Source: CBDCVD01 sp965224015 (GTDB lineage Bacteria > Pseudomonadota > Alphaproteobacteria > Rhizobiales > CBDCVD01). Taken from it: 64,000 nt of DNA. Position numbers and translations under genes: made by a program. The stretch spans positions 1,054,001 through 1,118,000 of the forward strand of contig OZ245032.1 in assembly GCA_965224015.1 (NCBI GenBank). The letters are read 5' to 3'. Positions within the stretch are counted from its first letter, which is position 1. Every line of letters starts with the position of its first letter. The notes under the pieces are model-generated. The model had not been told where the DNA came from. It did not search any database and saw only the letters and a program-made list of their open reading frames with translations. Positions 37,032 through 45,432 of this stretch are shown piece after piece.

Positions 37032-38045
37032 TCATTTACAGACGTATTGCAGGGCTTTTGCGAATATGTCCGACCCAACATTGCCCCCTGAGACAACGAC
37101 CACGGCGGTGCGCCCTTTAAGATCAATCATCCCCTCAAGCAGAGCGGCGATACCGACCGCACCTCCTGGCTCAACAACGATCTTAAAATTCTCGTAAAGC
37201 AGGCTCATGGCCTTCAGAACCGCTTCATCACTGACCGCCAGCGCCGTTCCCACATGCTTTTGATTGACAGAAAATGGTAAGGCTCCAGGCGTATCGACAA
37301 GCAGGGCATCGCAGATTGAGCCGTCGAGCTGTTCGTTACGTCGGCGCTCACCGGCGGCCAGCGAGCGCGCAAAGTCATCAAAACCTTGCGGCTCGACGGC
37401 AATAATCTGTGTCTCAGGTGCCCCGTGGCGAACCGCGCATGCCACGCCCGCACACAACCCCCCGCCTCCATGAGGGACAACAACCATGTCAACGGCCGCA
37501 CCCAAATCGTCGACCTGTGTCGCGAGTTCAAGCCCGATGGTCCCCTGTCCGGCGACAACATCCGGATTCTCAAATGGGTGCACAAGCTCCGCTTTGCGCG
37601 CATCGGCAATTTCCTGAGCAATGGCTATTCTGTCGTCATGACGGCGATCATAGAGGACCAGATAAGCCCCATACCTTTTCGTATTTTCCCGCTTTGCGGC
37701 AGGAGCGTCAGCGGGCATAACAACAACGGCGACCAGCCCACAGGCACGGGCGGCATAAGCAACGCCTTGCGCGTGATTGCCGGAGGAGGCGGCGACAACC
37801 GTATCGACCTCACCGCGGGCAGCTATCTGGACGATAGCATTGTAAGCGCCGCGTAGCTTGAATGACCCGGTAATTTGCAGGCATTCCGCCTTGACCAGCA
37901 CGCGACCTCCCATCTGTGCATTAAAAAGTGGGGCCTCAAGTAGCGGCGTCAGCCGACGCACATTGATTAACCGCTCAGCGGCAGCGGTAATGTCTTTATA
38001 GGTTAGTCCAAAGGCATCTTTTCGATCGTTTCCACTGCCAAACAT
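37032..38045 (-). CDS. PLP-dependent serine/threonine dehydratase family enzyme
   Basis: A 337-residue fold type II enzyme. The PLP lysine is in TGSFKLRGAYNA (about residue 62), the substrate loop is ASSGNHAQGVAYAA, the phosphate-binding glycines are PHGGGGLCAG and the C-terminal motif is VVVSGGNVGSD. There is no C-terminal ACT domain, so it is not the feedback-regulated biosynthetic IlvA. Catabolic threonine ammonia-lyase, serine racemase or hydroxyaspartate ammonia-lyase are the options. The neighbours give no clue. Confidence 0.88.
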   Translation of the reverse strand: MFGSGNDRKDAFGLTYKDITAAAERLINVRRLTPLLEAPLFNAQMGGRVLVKAECLQITGSFKLRGAYNAIVQIAARGEVDTVVAASSGNHAQGVAYAARACGLVAVVVMPADAPAAKRENTKRYGAYLVLYDRRHDDRIAIAQEIADARKAELVHPFENPDVVAGQGTIGLELATQVDDLGAAVDMVVVPHGGGGLCAGVACAVRHGAPETQIIAVEPQGFDDFARSLAAGERRRNEQLDGSICDALLVDTPGALPFSVNQKHVGTALAVSDEAVLKAMSLLYENFKIVVEPGGAVGIAALLEGMIDLKGRTAVVVVSGGNVGSDIFAKALQYVCK

Positions 38046-38516
38046 GCCACCCCTTTCTCACACCACCCTTAATTTCATGATTCCAGGTTCCCGGGTTACG
38101 ATAACCTGGTTGCAGTCACTGATGTTGATATCGCTCTCGCTCCCTTGTGGCAAACGGAAACTGGAACCATACAGTATAATTTGTTAAGTTGGGCCATGAC
38201 TGTGCATAAACCGGCGTTGCATTCCCTATGCGCTTGCGGTATAACCGCGCCTTGAGAACCGCCCGGCCGCGGCTTGCCGCGGGGCATGCCGAGGCGGTTT
38301 TGGATGCTCAGAGACGATTGGATGCTCAGAAACAAAAAGTCAGCCATTTTGCGACGATATCGTCATTTTGCGACTCTACCTGTCTCTTCGACGTGTGCAG
38401 AGCCACATATTGCGCGCTGTCGGGGTTTGCTGGTAGGGGTTCGTTGATGCCGGGGACGGCATTATTTGATGAGCATATCTGCTGATCAGTTTTGCAGACG
38501 GAAAGGAAAGAGCCAA
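38046..38516. other. rpmI leader region with a strong branched hairpin and an 18-bp direct repeat
   Basis: This 471-base gap separates the divergent dehydratase from rpmI and lacks infC, which usually precedes rpmI. A branched hairpin closed by AACCGCC/GGCGGTT spans 38257-38299 and ends in TTTT; just after it, TTGGATGCTCAGA is repeated with an 18-bp period (38299-38333). No gene is supported. Confidence 0.5.
38257..38301 (+). promoter_or_regulatory. Attenuator-like hairpin upstream of rpmI-rplT
   Basis: The outer stem is AACCGCC (38257-38263) with GGCGGTT (38293-38299). The inner stems are CGGC/GCCG and CGCGG/CCGCG. A short T-run follows. L35-L20 operons are usually controlled by L20 binding to leader RNA, so this is a candidate site or an attenuator. 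The T-run is short, so termination would be weak. Confidence 0.4.
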
Positions 38517-38714
38517 ATGCCCAAGTTGAAAACCAAGTCGGGGGTGAAAAAGCGGTTCAAGTTAACCGCCCGGGGCAAAGTTAAAGTGGCCCAGGCTGGC
38601 AAACGGCACGGCATGATCAAGCGTACCAATAAGTTCATTCGCAACGCGCGCGGCACTTCGGTTCTTAGGGACCAGGATGCTCGCATTGTGAAAAAGTTTA
38701 TGCCCTATGGCTAG
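38517..38714 (+). CDS. rpmI: 50S ribosomal protein L35
   Basis: A 65-residue, very basic protein starting MPKLKTKSGVKKRFKLTA, the family signature. The start at 38517 is preceded by GGAAAGGAAAGAG; an upstream in-frame ATG at 38466 would add 17 atypical residues. rplT follows 76 bases downstream, as in nearly all bacteria. infC and pheST, the other common partners, are not in the window. Confidence 0.97.
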   Translation: MPKLKTKSGVKKRFKLTARGKVKVAQAGKRHGMIKRTNKFIRNARGTSVLRDQDARIVKKFMPYG

Positions 38715-38790
38715 GGACCCCTGGCGATCTTATGCGCCTTCCTTGCGGTCCTTGCCTTTTGTTATTTTCTGATCAATTGGAGTTACGCTC

Positions 38791-39162
38791 ATGTCCCGTG
38801 TCAAGCGCGGTGTTACCAGTCACGCCAAGCATAAAAAAGTTCTCAAGCGCGCCAAGGGCTATTACGGTCGACGCAAAAACACCATCAAGGTTGCGCGTCA
38901 GGCGGTGGAGAAAGCCGGCCAATACGCCTACCGCGACCGGCGCGTCAAGAAGCGCAAGTTCCGCGCTTTATGGATTCAGCGTATTAACGCTGCCGCCCGC
39001 TCCCATGGACTGACCTACGCGCGGTTCATCAACGGCCTGGCAAAGGCCGGGATCGAAATCGACCGCAAGGTACTCGCGGACCTGGCTGTGCGCGAGCCCG
39101 AGGCGTTTGAAGCGCTCGTTCGCAAGGCGCAGGGCGCCTTGGGGAAAGTGCAAGGAGGCTGA
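38791..39162 (+). CDS. rplT: 50S ribosomal protein L20
   Basis: A 123-residue basic protein with MSRVKRGVTSHAKHKKVL at the start and the conserved KAKGYYGRRKNTIKVARQAV-type N-terminal RNA-binding extension. It assembles early on 23S rRNA and in many bacteria represses its own operon. GGAG lies 7-8 bases upstream of the ATG. It is followed by a repeat-filled gap before dnaB. Confidence 0.97.
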   Translation: MSRVKRGVTSHAKHKKVLKRAKGYYGRRKNTIKVARQAVEKAGQYAYRDRRVKKRKFRALWIQRINAAARSHGLTYARFINGLAKAGIEIDRKVLADLAVREPEAFEALVRKAQGALGKVQGG

Positions 39163-39180
39163 GAAGCCGCCCGCGTTCTG

Positions 39181-39312
39181 GTGCCGTTGGGCATCTCCAT
39201 TAACGGACATCAACCAGCCCACTCCCCGCCGCGGGCCTCCCGCGCAGGCGGTACCCTATGAGTGGCCTGCAAGGGGGAGAGGCCTGGCCAGGTAATAAAT
39301 AGGCGTTTCCGG
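39181..39312 (-). repeat. F element (copy 2)
   Basis: Read on the minus strand it runs GGAAACGCCTATTT..., ACCTGGCCAGG, CATAGGGTACCG and then GGGGAGTGGGCTGGTTGATG. This matches the F insert at 17274-17388 in order and orientation of parts. A GGTACC site marks its centre. Confidence 0.65.
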
Positions 39313-39478
39313 TTCGCCCGAATCAGATACAAAGTCTCCCGACAACGCTGTCAATGGGAAAAAAACCTTATGACGAAATTTGTCCGCCTCTCCACCACAA
39401 GCTTGTGTATAACGAGGATGGATTGATCGGACGCTATTCCAGTACCGCTTGCGTATGTCAGGGTGAAGGCGGCAAGCG

Positions 39479-39612
39479 GCTCGGGGTTGTTGCCAGTTTG
39501 GTAGCTGAGCACGTTTGTCAGCGGGCATCACGCGCCCCCTCCCCTGTCTCGAACCATCCCCAGGGTACCCTTTCCTGGGGAGCGGGCCGGTCAGGTCGTC
39601 AATAGATGTTTC
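39479..39612 (-). repeat. F element (copy 3)
   Basis: On the minus strand it has GGAAACATCTATTGACGACC, CCGGCCCGCTCCCC, GGGTACC, then a diverged second half. Copies 2 and 3 lie in tandem, about 170 bases apart. Confidence 0.55.
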
Positions 39613-39735
39613 CAGGTGTATCGTGTGTATGGCGTGACCTGATACCGGCGGTATCGGGTTGATAAATGCAAGGCTTGGGTATCGCCTCGCCAATCGAGAA
39701 ACAGAATGGCTTCTATTAAAACATGACCCGCTCTA
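39613..39735 (-). repeat. G repeat (copy 2) with A-like end
   Basis: It contains the complement of the G core (GCCAATCGAGAAACAGAATG), a GATACCGGCGGTATC palindrome and the TAGAGCGGGTCATG edge motif. The G core also occurs at 7.49 kb and 60.23 kb. Confidence 0.5.
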
Positions 39736-39747
39736 GAGGCACCGACA

Positions 39748-41247
39748 ATGGCATTGGCTTTACACCAACAGGACCCCAGTAACGAAACCGACAGCACCCT
39801 GTTTCGCGCTGTGCCCCACAACGTGGAGGCCGAGCAGGCGCTTTTGGGAGCGATCCTGGTCAACAACGAGGCCTATTACCGCGTCTCCGACTTTCTTGTC
39901 GCGGATCATTTTTATGAACCTGTGCATCGAGAGATTTTTGAGACTCTGGCCAAGATCATTCGCGCTGGAAAAAGTGCCACGCCGATCACCGTCAAGACAT
40001 TTGTTCCCGCCGAGGACAAAATTGGCGATATTACTATTGGGCAATATTTAGCGCGCCTGGCCGGTGAAGCGACGACGATAATTAACGCCGTCGATTATGG
40101 CCGGGTGGTTCACGATCTCAGCCTGCGTCGACAACTCATCGGAATAGGCGAAGACCTGGTCAACACCGCCTTTGACGCGCCTGTCGACCACACCCCCAGG
40201 GATCAGATCGAAGATACGGAGCGGCGCCTCTATGAACTTGCTGAAAGCGGGCGGGCGGACGGCGGTTTTATTGGATTTTCCGATGCCATGGCCGCTGCCA
40301 TCAACATGGCTGCGAATGCCTATCAGCGCGACAGCCATCTCTCTGGCCTGGCCACGGGACTGAACGACCTGGACCGCCTGCTCGGCGGCTTGCAGGCCTC
40401 GGACCTGATAATCGTTGCCGCGCGCCCAGCGATGGGAAAGACCGCTCTGGCCACCAATATCGCCTTCAACGTGGCCCGCAAGTACCAGTTCGAGGTAACC
40501 CCCGATGGCACACACAGGACTGTCAATGGCGGCATTGTGGCCTTTTTCTCGCTTGAAATGTCCAGCGAGCAGCTGGCCACGCGAATTGTCTCCGAGCAGA
40601 CGGAGATTTCTTCCGCAAAGGTGCGCCGTGGCCGCATTGATGAAACCCAGTTTGAACGCCTGGTGAGCGTGTCACGGGAAATCCAGGATATCCCCTTTTA
40701 TATTGACGATACGGGTGGCCTGTCGATTGCCCAACTGGCCGCGCGGGCACGACGGGTTAAACGCCAGCGCGGTATGGACCTCATGATCGTCGATTATTTG
40801 CAACTCCTGCAAGGCTCCGCCAATCGTGCCTCGCAAGGGCGGGTGCAGGAGGTGACCGAAATCACCACCAGTCTGAAAGCCCTGGCCAAGGAGTTGGACG
40901 TGCCGATCGTGGCCCTGTCACAACTCTCGCGCCAGGTGGAATCCCGTGACGACAAACGCCCGCACCTTGCGGACCTGCGCGAGTCCGGCTCCATCGAACA
41001 GGACGCCGATGTGGTCATGTTCATCTACCGCGAGGAGTACTATATCAAGAACGCCAAACCCAAGGAGGGTACGGATGAGTTCTTCAAATGGCAGGATCGC
41101 ATGGACCAGGCCATGAACCGCGCGGAAGTGATCATCGGCAAGCAGCGGCACGGCCCCACAGGAACCGTTGAATTGCATTTTGAAGACACCTATACGCGCT
41201 TTTCCGACTTGGCGCACGAGGATCGTATACCCACGCGTATGGAATGA
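39748..41247 (+). CDS. dnaB: Replicative DNA helicase
   Basis: A 499-residue hexameric helicase. The N-terminal domain starts at about residue 17 (AVPHNVEAEQALLGAIL). The RecA-like C-terminal domain has Walker A ARPAMGKTALATN (about residue 227), Walker B LMIVDYLQLL and the Arg finger region LSQLSRQVESRDDKRP. It unwinds DNA at the replication fork and loads DnaG. Length is usual; no intein. It starts the dnaB-alr-radA order conserved in alphaproteobacteria. Confidence 0.98.
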   Translation: MALALHQQDPSNETDSTLFRAVPHNVEAEQALLGAILVNNEAYYRVSDFLVADHFYEPVHREIFETLAKIIRAGKSATPITVKTFVPAEDKIGDITIGQYLARLAGEATTIINAVDYGRVVHDLSLRRQLIGIGEDLVNTAFDAPVDHTPRDQIEDTERRLYELAESGRADGGFIGFSDAMAAAINMAANAYQRDSHLSGLATGLNDLDRLLGGLQASDLIIVAARPAMGKTALATNIAFNVARKYQFEVTPDGTHRTVNGGIVAFFSLEMSSEQLATRIVSEQTEISSAKVRRGRIDETQFERLVSVSREIQDIPFYIDDTGGLSIAQLAARARRVKRQRGMDLMIVDYLQLLQGSANRASQGRVQEVTEITTSLKALAKELDVPIVALSQLSRQVESRDDKRPHLADLRESGSIEQDADVVMFIYREEYYIKNAKPKEGTDEFFKWQDRMDQAMNRAEVIIGKQRHGPTGTVELHFEDTYTRFSDLAHEDRIPTRME

Positions 41248-41326
41248 CCGGAGGCCGGGAGACAGTAAGACGCCGTTCAGCCTTGAACGTGTCATGTGTC
41301 TGAAGTCATACGGCAACGGAGGAATT

Positions 41327-42535
41327 TTGCGTAGCCACACCCCCAACGAAGCCCCAAAGGCAACGGGAGAGATTGGACGGCTGAACGTTGATTTGCATGC
41401 CGTCGCAGCCAACTGGAAAGCACTGGCGCAGCGTGCGGGTGACCACGCCGGCTGCGCGGCGGTGGTCAAAGCCGATGCTTACGGTCTGGGGGTTGAGCCG
41501 GTTTCCCGCTGCCTGTACCAGGCCGGATGCAACACATTCTTTGTGGCTCTGCCTGACGAAGGGGTGCGTCTGCGGGCCGCACTTGGGCGAAGTGATGGTG
41601 CCGGGAACGTACAAATCTATGTGCTGGGGGGGTATTTCCCCGGCGCTGCGCAAAGTTATATTGTTCACACCCTGGCACCGGTGCTGGGTAGTCTTGATGA
41701 GGCTCGTGCCTGGCGCACGCTTGTTGAGACTCACGCCAATGCCCCCGCCGCCGCACTGCATGTGGATACGGGTATGAACCGCCTGGGGCTGGACTTCAGG
41801 GCCTTTGATGAGTGGGTCCAAAGCCCCACTATGGAACATCTGAACCTGGCCCTGGTGCTCAGTCATCTGGCCTGCGCCGAGACCCCTGAGCACCCCCTCA
41901 ACACCGTGCAATTGCAGCGCTTTCGCCAGATTCGACAGAAACTTCCCCACGTTCCCGCCTCTCTTGCCAATTCTTCAGGCATTTTTCTTGGACCCGACTA
42001 TCATTTCGATCTTTTGCGCCCCGGTTACAGCCTTTATGGTGGTAACCCGACCCCGGGAGCGGTAAATCCCATGCAGCCTGTCGTGTCACTTGAGGCGCCT
42101 GTTCTTGACGTGCGCACCCTCAGGCCCGGCGATACAGTGAGTTATGGTGCCCATTTTCGTGCCACGCGCAACAGCCGTATCGCGGTCGTCGGCGCCGGCT
42201 ATGCCGATGGCGTGCTGCGCAGCGCGGGACAACCGGACGGCAGCCGTTACGCGCTCGTATGTGGGCAAAAGGCACCCATCGTCGGGCGTGTTACCATGGA
42301 CATGATCATGCTTGATATCACCGACATTCCTGCTATTGACTTGCTCCCCCGACAGGGTGAAACCCTGTGGGTGCAACTCATCGGTGACCAAATCACCATT
42401 GATGATGCTGCCGAGGGGGCAGGAACCATCGGCTATGAGGTACTGACCTGCTTGGGGGCCCGATACATGCGAACTTACACCGGTGGCAAAAACAGCAATG
42501 GTCAAAAACATGGTCAAAAACATGGCCAAAAATAA
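41327..42535 (+). CDS. alr: Alanine racemase
   Basis: A 402-residue PLP enzyme that makes D-alanine for peptidoglycan. The PLP lysine is in AVVKADAYGLG (about residue 42); the second catalytic base is the Tyr in DTVSYGAHF, the family's usual context. I chose the TTG start at 41327 because GGAGG lies 4 bases upstream, giving an N-terminus of usual length; an ATG at 41294 and longer versions overlapping dnaB lack a ribosome binding site. The C-terminal tail GQKHGQKHGQK comes from a 12-bp tandem repeat that also holds the radA start region. Confidence 0.93.
   Translation: MRSHTPNEAPKATGEIGRLNVDLHAVAANWKALAQRAGDHAGCAAVVKADAYGLGVEPVSRCLYQAGCNTFFVALPDEGVRLRAALGRSDGAGNVQIYVLGGYFPGAAQSYIVHTLAPVLGSLDEARAWRTLVETHANAPAAALHVDTGMNRLGLDFRAFDEWVQSPTMEHLNLALVLSHLACAETPEHPLNTVQLQRFRQIRQKLPHVPASLANSSGIFLGPDYHFDLLRPGYSLYGGNPTPGAVNPMQPVVSLEAPVLDVRTLRPGDTVSYGAHFRATRNSRIAVVGAGYADGVLRSAGQPDGSRYALVCGQKAPIVGRVTMDMIMLDITDIPAIDLLPRQGETLWVQLIGDQITIDDAAEGAGTIGYEVLTCLGARYMRTYTGGKNSNGQKHGQKHGQK
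42498..42533. repeat. 12-bp tandem repeat at the alr/radA overlap
   Basis: ATGGTCAAAAAC, ATGGTCAAAAAC, ATGGCCAAAAAT. In the alr frame it encodes GQKH units at the C-terminus; in the radA frame each unit begins with ATG and encodes MVKN, giving three possible radA starts. Confidence 0.85.
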
Positions 42536-43967
42536 AGTCCTGTTTGTCTGCCAGTCCTGCGGTGCCACTTATCCCCAATGGTCGGGGCGGTGCGATTCGT
42601 GCGCCTCGTGGAACACGTTGGTTCAGGAAACCGCCGCGACCGGGGTGGGGGCGGCCCCGGCAAGCCTGGCGCGCCCCAGGGGACAGCCCACGCCTGTGAC
42701 AAGCCTGGCCGGCGAAATTACGGTGACCCCGCGCCAGGTTACCGGGGTGGGCGAATTCGACCGGGTCCTGGGGGGAGGCTTGGTACCTGGCTCGGTGCTG
42801 CTTCTTGGTGGCGATCCGGGGATTGGCAAGTCGACCCTGTTACTTCAGGTGAGCGCGACTTTGGCGGGCCTGGGAGAGCGGGTAACCTATGTCTCGGGCG
42901 AAGAATCAACGGCGCAGGTGCAACTGCGTGCCGAGCGGTTGGGGCTACGCCGGGCCGACGTGCAGCTTGCCTGCGAGACGAATGTGGAAAACATTCTGGC
43001 GACATTACAAGCGGGCGTTTCTTCGTCCCTGGTTATTATCGATTCGATTCAGACCCTGTGGACCCGCGAGGCCCCCGCCGCCCCTGGCACCGTTACCCAG
43101 GTTCGGCTGGCCGCTCAGGCCCTGATCGCCCATGCCAAGGCAACCGATTGCGCCGTTATTCTCATCGGGCACGTGACAAAGGACGGTGCCATTGCGGGCC
43201 CGCGGGTTGTCGAACATATGGTTGACGCGGTACTGTCGTTCGAGGGCGATGGAGAACACGCCTTTCGTCTGCTGCGCGCCTTGAAAAACCGTTTTGGCCC
43301 TAGTGACGAAATCGGCGTTTTTGAAATGCGCGGCGCCGGCCTGTTCGCTGTGACCAACCCCTCGGAGTTGTTTCTTGGAGAGCGTGCGACCGGCAGCCCG
43401 GGAGCGGCTGTTTTTGCCGGTCTTGAAGGCTCGCGTCCGGTTCTTGTGGAAATTCAAACCCTTGTCTCTCCCTCGCCCCTGGCGACACCGCGACGCGCGG
43501 TCGTGGGGTGGGACAGCAATCGGTTGGCGATGATCATTGCGGTGCTGGAGACCCATTGCGGGGTTCGCTTTGCCGCAAGAGACATTTATCTTAACGTCGC
43601 GGGAGGCTATCGCATCAAAGAGCCGGCGGCCGATGTTGCGGTGGCAGCGGCGTTGGTGTCCTCCCTTGCCGGCGCAACATTAGCCGGACAGGTCGCTTAC
43701 TTTGGGGAAGTGAGCCTGTCGGGGGCGGTGCGCGGCGTGCCACAACCGGCTTTGCGTTTGCGCGAAGCCGAAAAACTGGGGTTTGACAAGGTGGTCATGC
43801 CGACCGCGCAGGAAGGGGCCGCCGACGAAGTCGCCATTTCCTGCGAGGGATTTGCGCTTTTGCGGGACCTGGTCGCACCGATTGTGGCCAAAGGCGCGGA
43901 TAACCTCGGCCATACCTCCGGCAAGGCTGACGAGACGTTAGCGCAATTGCAGCGTTTTACTGACTGA
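42522..43967 (+). CDS. radA: DNA repair protein RadA
   Basis: A 481-residue RecA-like branch-migration helicase. The N-terminal zinc finger is CQSCGATYPQWSGRCDSC, Walker A GGDPGIGKST (about residue 97), the RadA motif LKNRFGPSDEIGVFEM, and the last 150 residues are a Lon-like domain (DVAVAAALVSSLAG). It processes recombination intermediates. The start is ambiguous: ATGs at 42498, 42510 and 42522 lie in a 12-bp repeat inside the end of alr; I chose the one nearest the conserved NKVLFVCQSCG start. Translation is probably coupled to alr. Confidence 0.95.
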   Translation: MAKNKVLFVCQSCGATYPQWSGRCDSCASWNTLVQETAATGVGAAPASLARPRGQPTPVTSLAGEITVTPRQVTGVGEFDRVLGGGLVPGSVLLLGGDPGIGKSTLLLQVSATLAGLGERVTYVSGEESTAQVQLRAERLGLRRADVQLACETNVENILATLQAGVSSSLVIIDSIQTLWTREAPAAPGTVTQVRLAAQALIAHAKATDCAVILIGHVTKDGAIAGPRVVEHMVDAVLSFEGDGEHAFRLLRALKNRFGPSDEIGVFEMRGAGLFAVTNPSELFLGERATGSPGAAVFAGLEGSRPVLVEIQTLVSPSPLATPRRAVVGWDSNRLAMIIAVLETHCGVRFAARDIYLNVAGGYRIKEPAADVAVAAALVSSLAGATLAGQVAYFGEVSLSGAVRGVPQPALRLREAEKLGFDKVVMPTAQEGAADEVAISCEGFALLRDLVAPIVAKGADNLGHTSGKADETLAQLQRFTD

Positions 43968-44180
43968 AAACCCTGTGCGCGCCATGGTTGAGGACGATCT
44001 GATTGACATGGGGAACGTTACGTTGCATGCCTTTAACCTGAAACCTGAGCGATTCTCTGCGGGCCTTATCATAAACACCGGCCATAACGGTGCCCGACAA
44101 CAAATAACCTAAATTGTATGTTTCGTTCCTGCAACCCTCGAGCAATAACGCTGACAACGCATCCCATGACCTGGCGTTTA
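43957..44180 (-). pseudogene. BON-domain-like fragment
   Basis: The minus-strand frame ends at 43957 and reads DALSALLLEG, YLLSGTVMAGVYDKARRESL, then VPHVNQIVLNHG. The spacing of LSGTV, the Ala/Arg-rich helix and V-x-x-V-N-x-I resembles the second half of a BON domain, found in periplasmic and outer-membrane proteins. The frame runs upstream into a B repeat without a start codon. It is likely the remnant of a gene cut by the repeat. Confidence 0.35.
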
Positions 44181-44537
44181 TTAGATCAGCTTGGCGTTAG
44201 TTGTACCCATTTTGTGAGCGGTAATACCAGCGGTATGGGCTTTATGGACACGCCGGCTGGTGTACGGCTTTGATAACACAACGCTTTGACGCTAAGGCAT
44301 GAGTCATTGGCAAGGGCCCTTGTATAAGCTAACGCCATAAAGCTGATCGCCTTGAAATCTACAGTACAGCAAAATGCGAGAAGAATACGAGAAAGCCCCA
44401 TGATTCCAATGAAACACATTTTGCTATAGAGCCTGACACGCTCTAGTGAGGACAAATGAAACGTCAATTTCCAGCCATGATGGTCCGGCACTTGCCAGGT
44501 ATCTTGGCTGCCTATCAATATCAATTCAAGGTTTCCT
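43968..44537. other. Gap between radA and cvpA with nested repeats
   Basis: About 570 bases: the BON-like fragment (minus strand), a B element (44184-44428) with an A element inside it (44222-44326), and an AGAGCCTGACACGCTCTAG palindrome at about 44427-44445. No other gene. Confidence 0.6.
44184..44428. mobile_element. B element carrying a nested A element
   Basis: Left B arm GATCAGCTTGGCGTTAGTTG (44184 on) to TGTGAGCGG, then the A element at 44222-44326, then the B remainder AGCTAACGCCATAAAGCTGA and the AGCAAAATGCG...CACATTTTGCTATA hairpin. The uninterrupted B order is at 51807-51943 (TGTGAGCGGTAAAGCTAACG), so the site before insertion is known. The target is TA-rich; whether TA or TAA is duplicated cannot be decided. 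Confidence 0.8.
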
Positions 44538-45194
44538 ATGCCAGTAACCGCCGTTGACATCGCCCTTGCCGTGCTTGTAATTCTCTCCGCCCTGTTTGCC
44601 ATGACCCGCGGATTTACCCGTGAGTTCCTGTCTCTCGTCTCATGGGTGGCGGCGGCAACGCTGACATTTTTTGGTTACTTCATGTTTCGCGACCAGGCGC
44701 GCAGCACCATTGATATCCCGTATGTGTCGGATGCGATCCTTGTGCTTGGAATGTTTTTTGTCAGCCTTTTAATCATATCCTTTATTACAGCACGTCTTTC
44801 GGATATGATCCTCAACAGCCAGGTCGGCCCCCTGGACCGCGCCATGGGCTTTGCGTTCGGCGTGGCGCGGGCCCTTTTGATTGGTGCGGTGGGGATTTTC
44901 CTGTTTGATGCGGCGTTACAAAATCCCAAGGCGCATCCGCCCATGGTAAGTGAATCCAAGAGCGTTCCGGTCCTTCGCACTGTGCGCGACAAAATCGCCT
45001 ATAGTATTATCGGTATCTTTCCCGAGGACTTCGAGCGCGATGCCATCAAACGCTATCGCGAAACCTTCGTCGGATTTTCCGGCTCCACCAACGAGGGCGC
45101 AACCGCTTCACTTCCGCCCGCCAGCAATCCGGATTTGAATAATCAAAACCCGTCGCGCTCCATTGAGGATTTGATCGAGAATAGCCCCCAGTAA
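44538..45194 (+). CDS. cvpA: CvpA family membrane protein
   Basis: A 218-residue inner-membrane protein with four segments in the first 130 residues and a polar tail. It starts MPVTAVDIALAVLVILSALF and has FAMTRGFTREFLSLVSWVAA, the CvpA hallmark. CvpA was found through colicin V production and is needed for envelope robustness; its biochemical role is not established. It precedes purF as in most proteobacteria, here with an A element between them. Confidence 0.93.
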   Translation: MPVTAVDIALAVLVILSALFAMTRGFTREFLSLVSWVAAATLTFFGYFMFRDQARSTIDIPYVSDAILVLGMFFVSLLIISFITARLSDMILNSQVGPLDRAMGFAFGVARALLIGAVGIFLFDAALQNPKAHPPMVSESKSVPVLRTVRDKIAYSIIGIFPEDFERDAIKRYRETFVGFSGSTNEGATASLPPASNPDLNNQNPSRSIEDLIENSPQ

Positions 45195-45298
45195 TACCAA
45201 GGGCCTTTAACAATGACTCATGGATTAGCGTCAAAGAGTTATGTTATCAAGGCAGTACACCATTAGGCGTGTCTATAAAGCCAATACCGCTGGTATAA
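45192..45298 (-). repeat. A element, 107 bp, between cvpA and purF
   Basis: It begins TAATACCAAGGGCC, whose TAA overlaps the cvpA stop codon, and ends CCGCTGGTATAA. The insertion therefore supplies the last base or bases of cvpA's stop without changing the protein. Confidence 0.85.
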
Positions 45299-45432
45299 TC
45301 TCAAAGGAAAAGCCGCATCGTGTACACAAGTTCTGTATCGGAGCCGTCTCCTGGCAGGCAGGGGATCATCGGAGCACACCGTCAAACCATTGCCGTTGCC
45401 ATTGCCATTGCCATGACTGAGCCCGTGCAGCG

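Larger units (their letters stand above)
39163..39747. other. Repeat-filled gap between rplT and dnaB
   Basis: About 585 bases hold two F elements (39181-39312 and 39479-39612), both inverted relative to the F copy at 17.3 kb, and a G repeat (about 39613-39735). No gene is supported. Confidence 0.6.
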
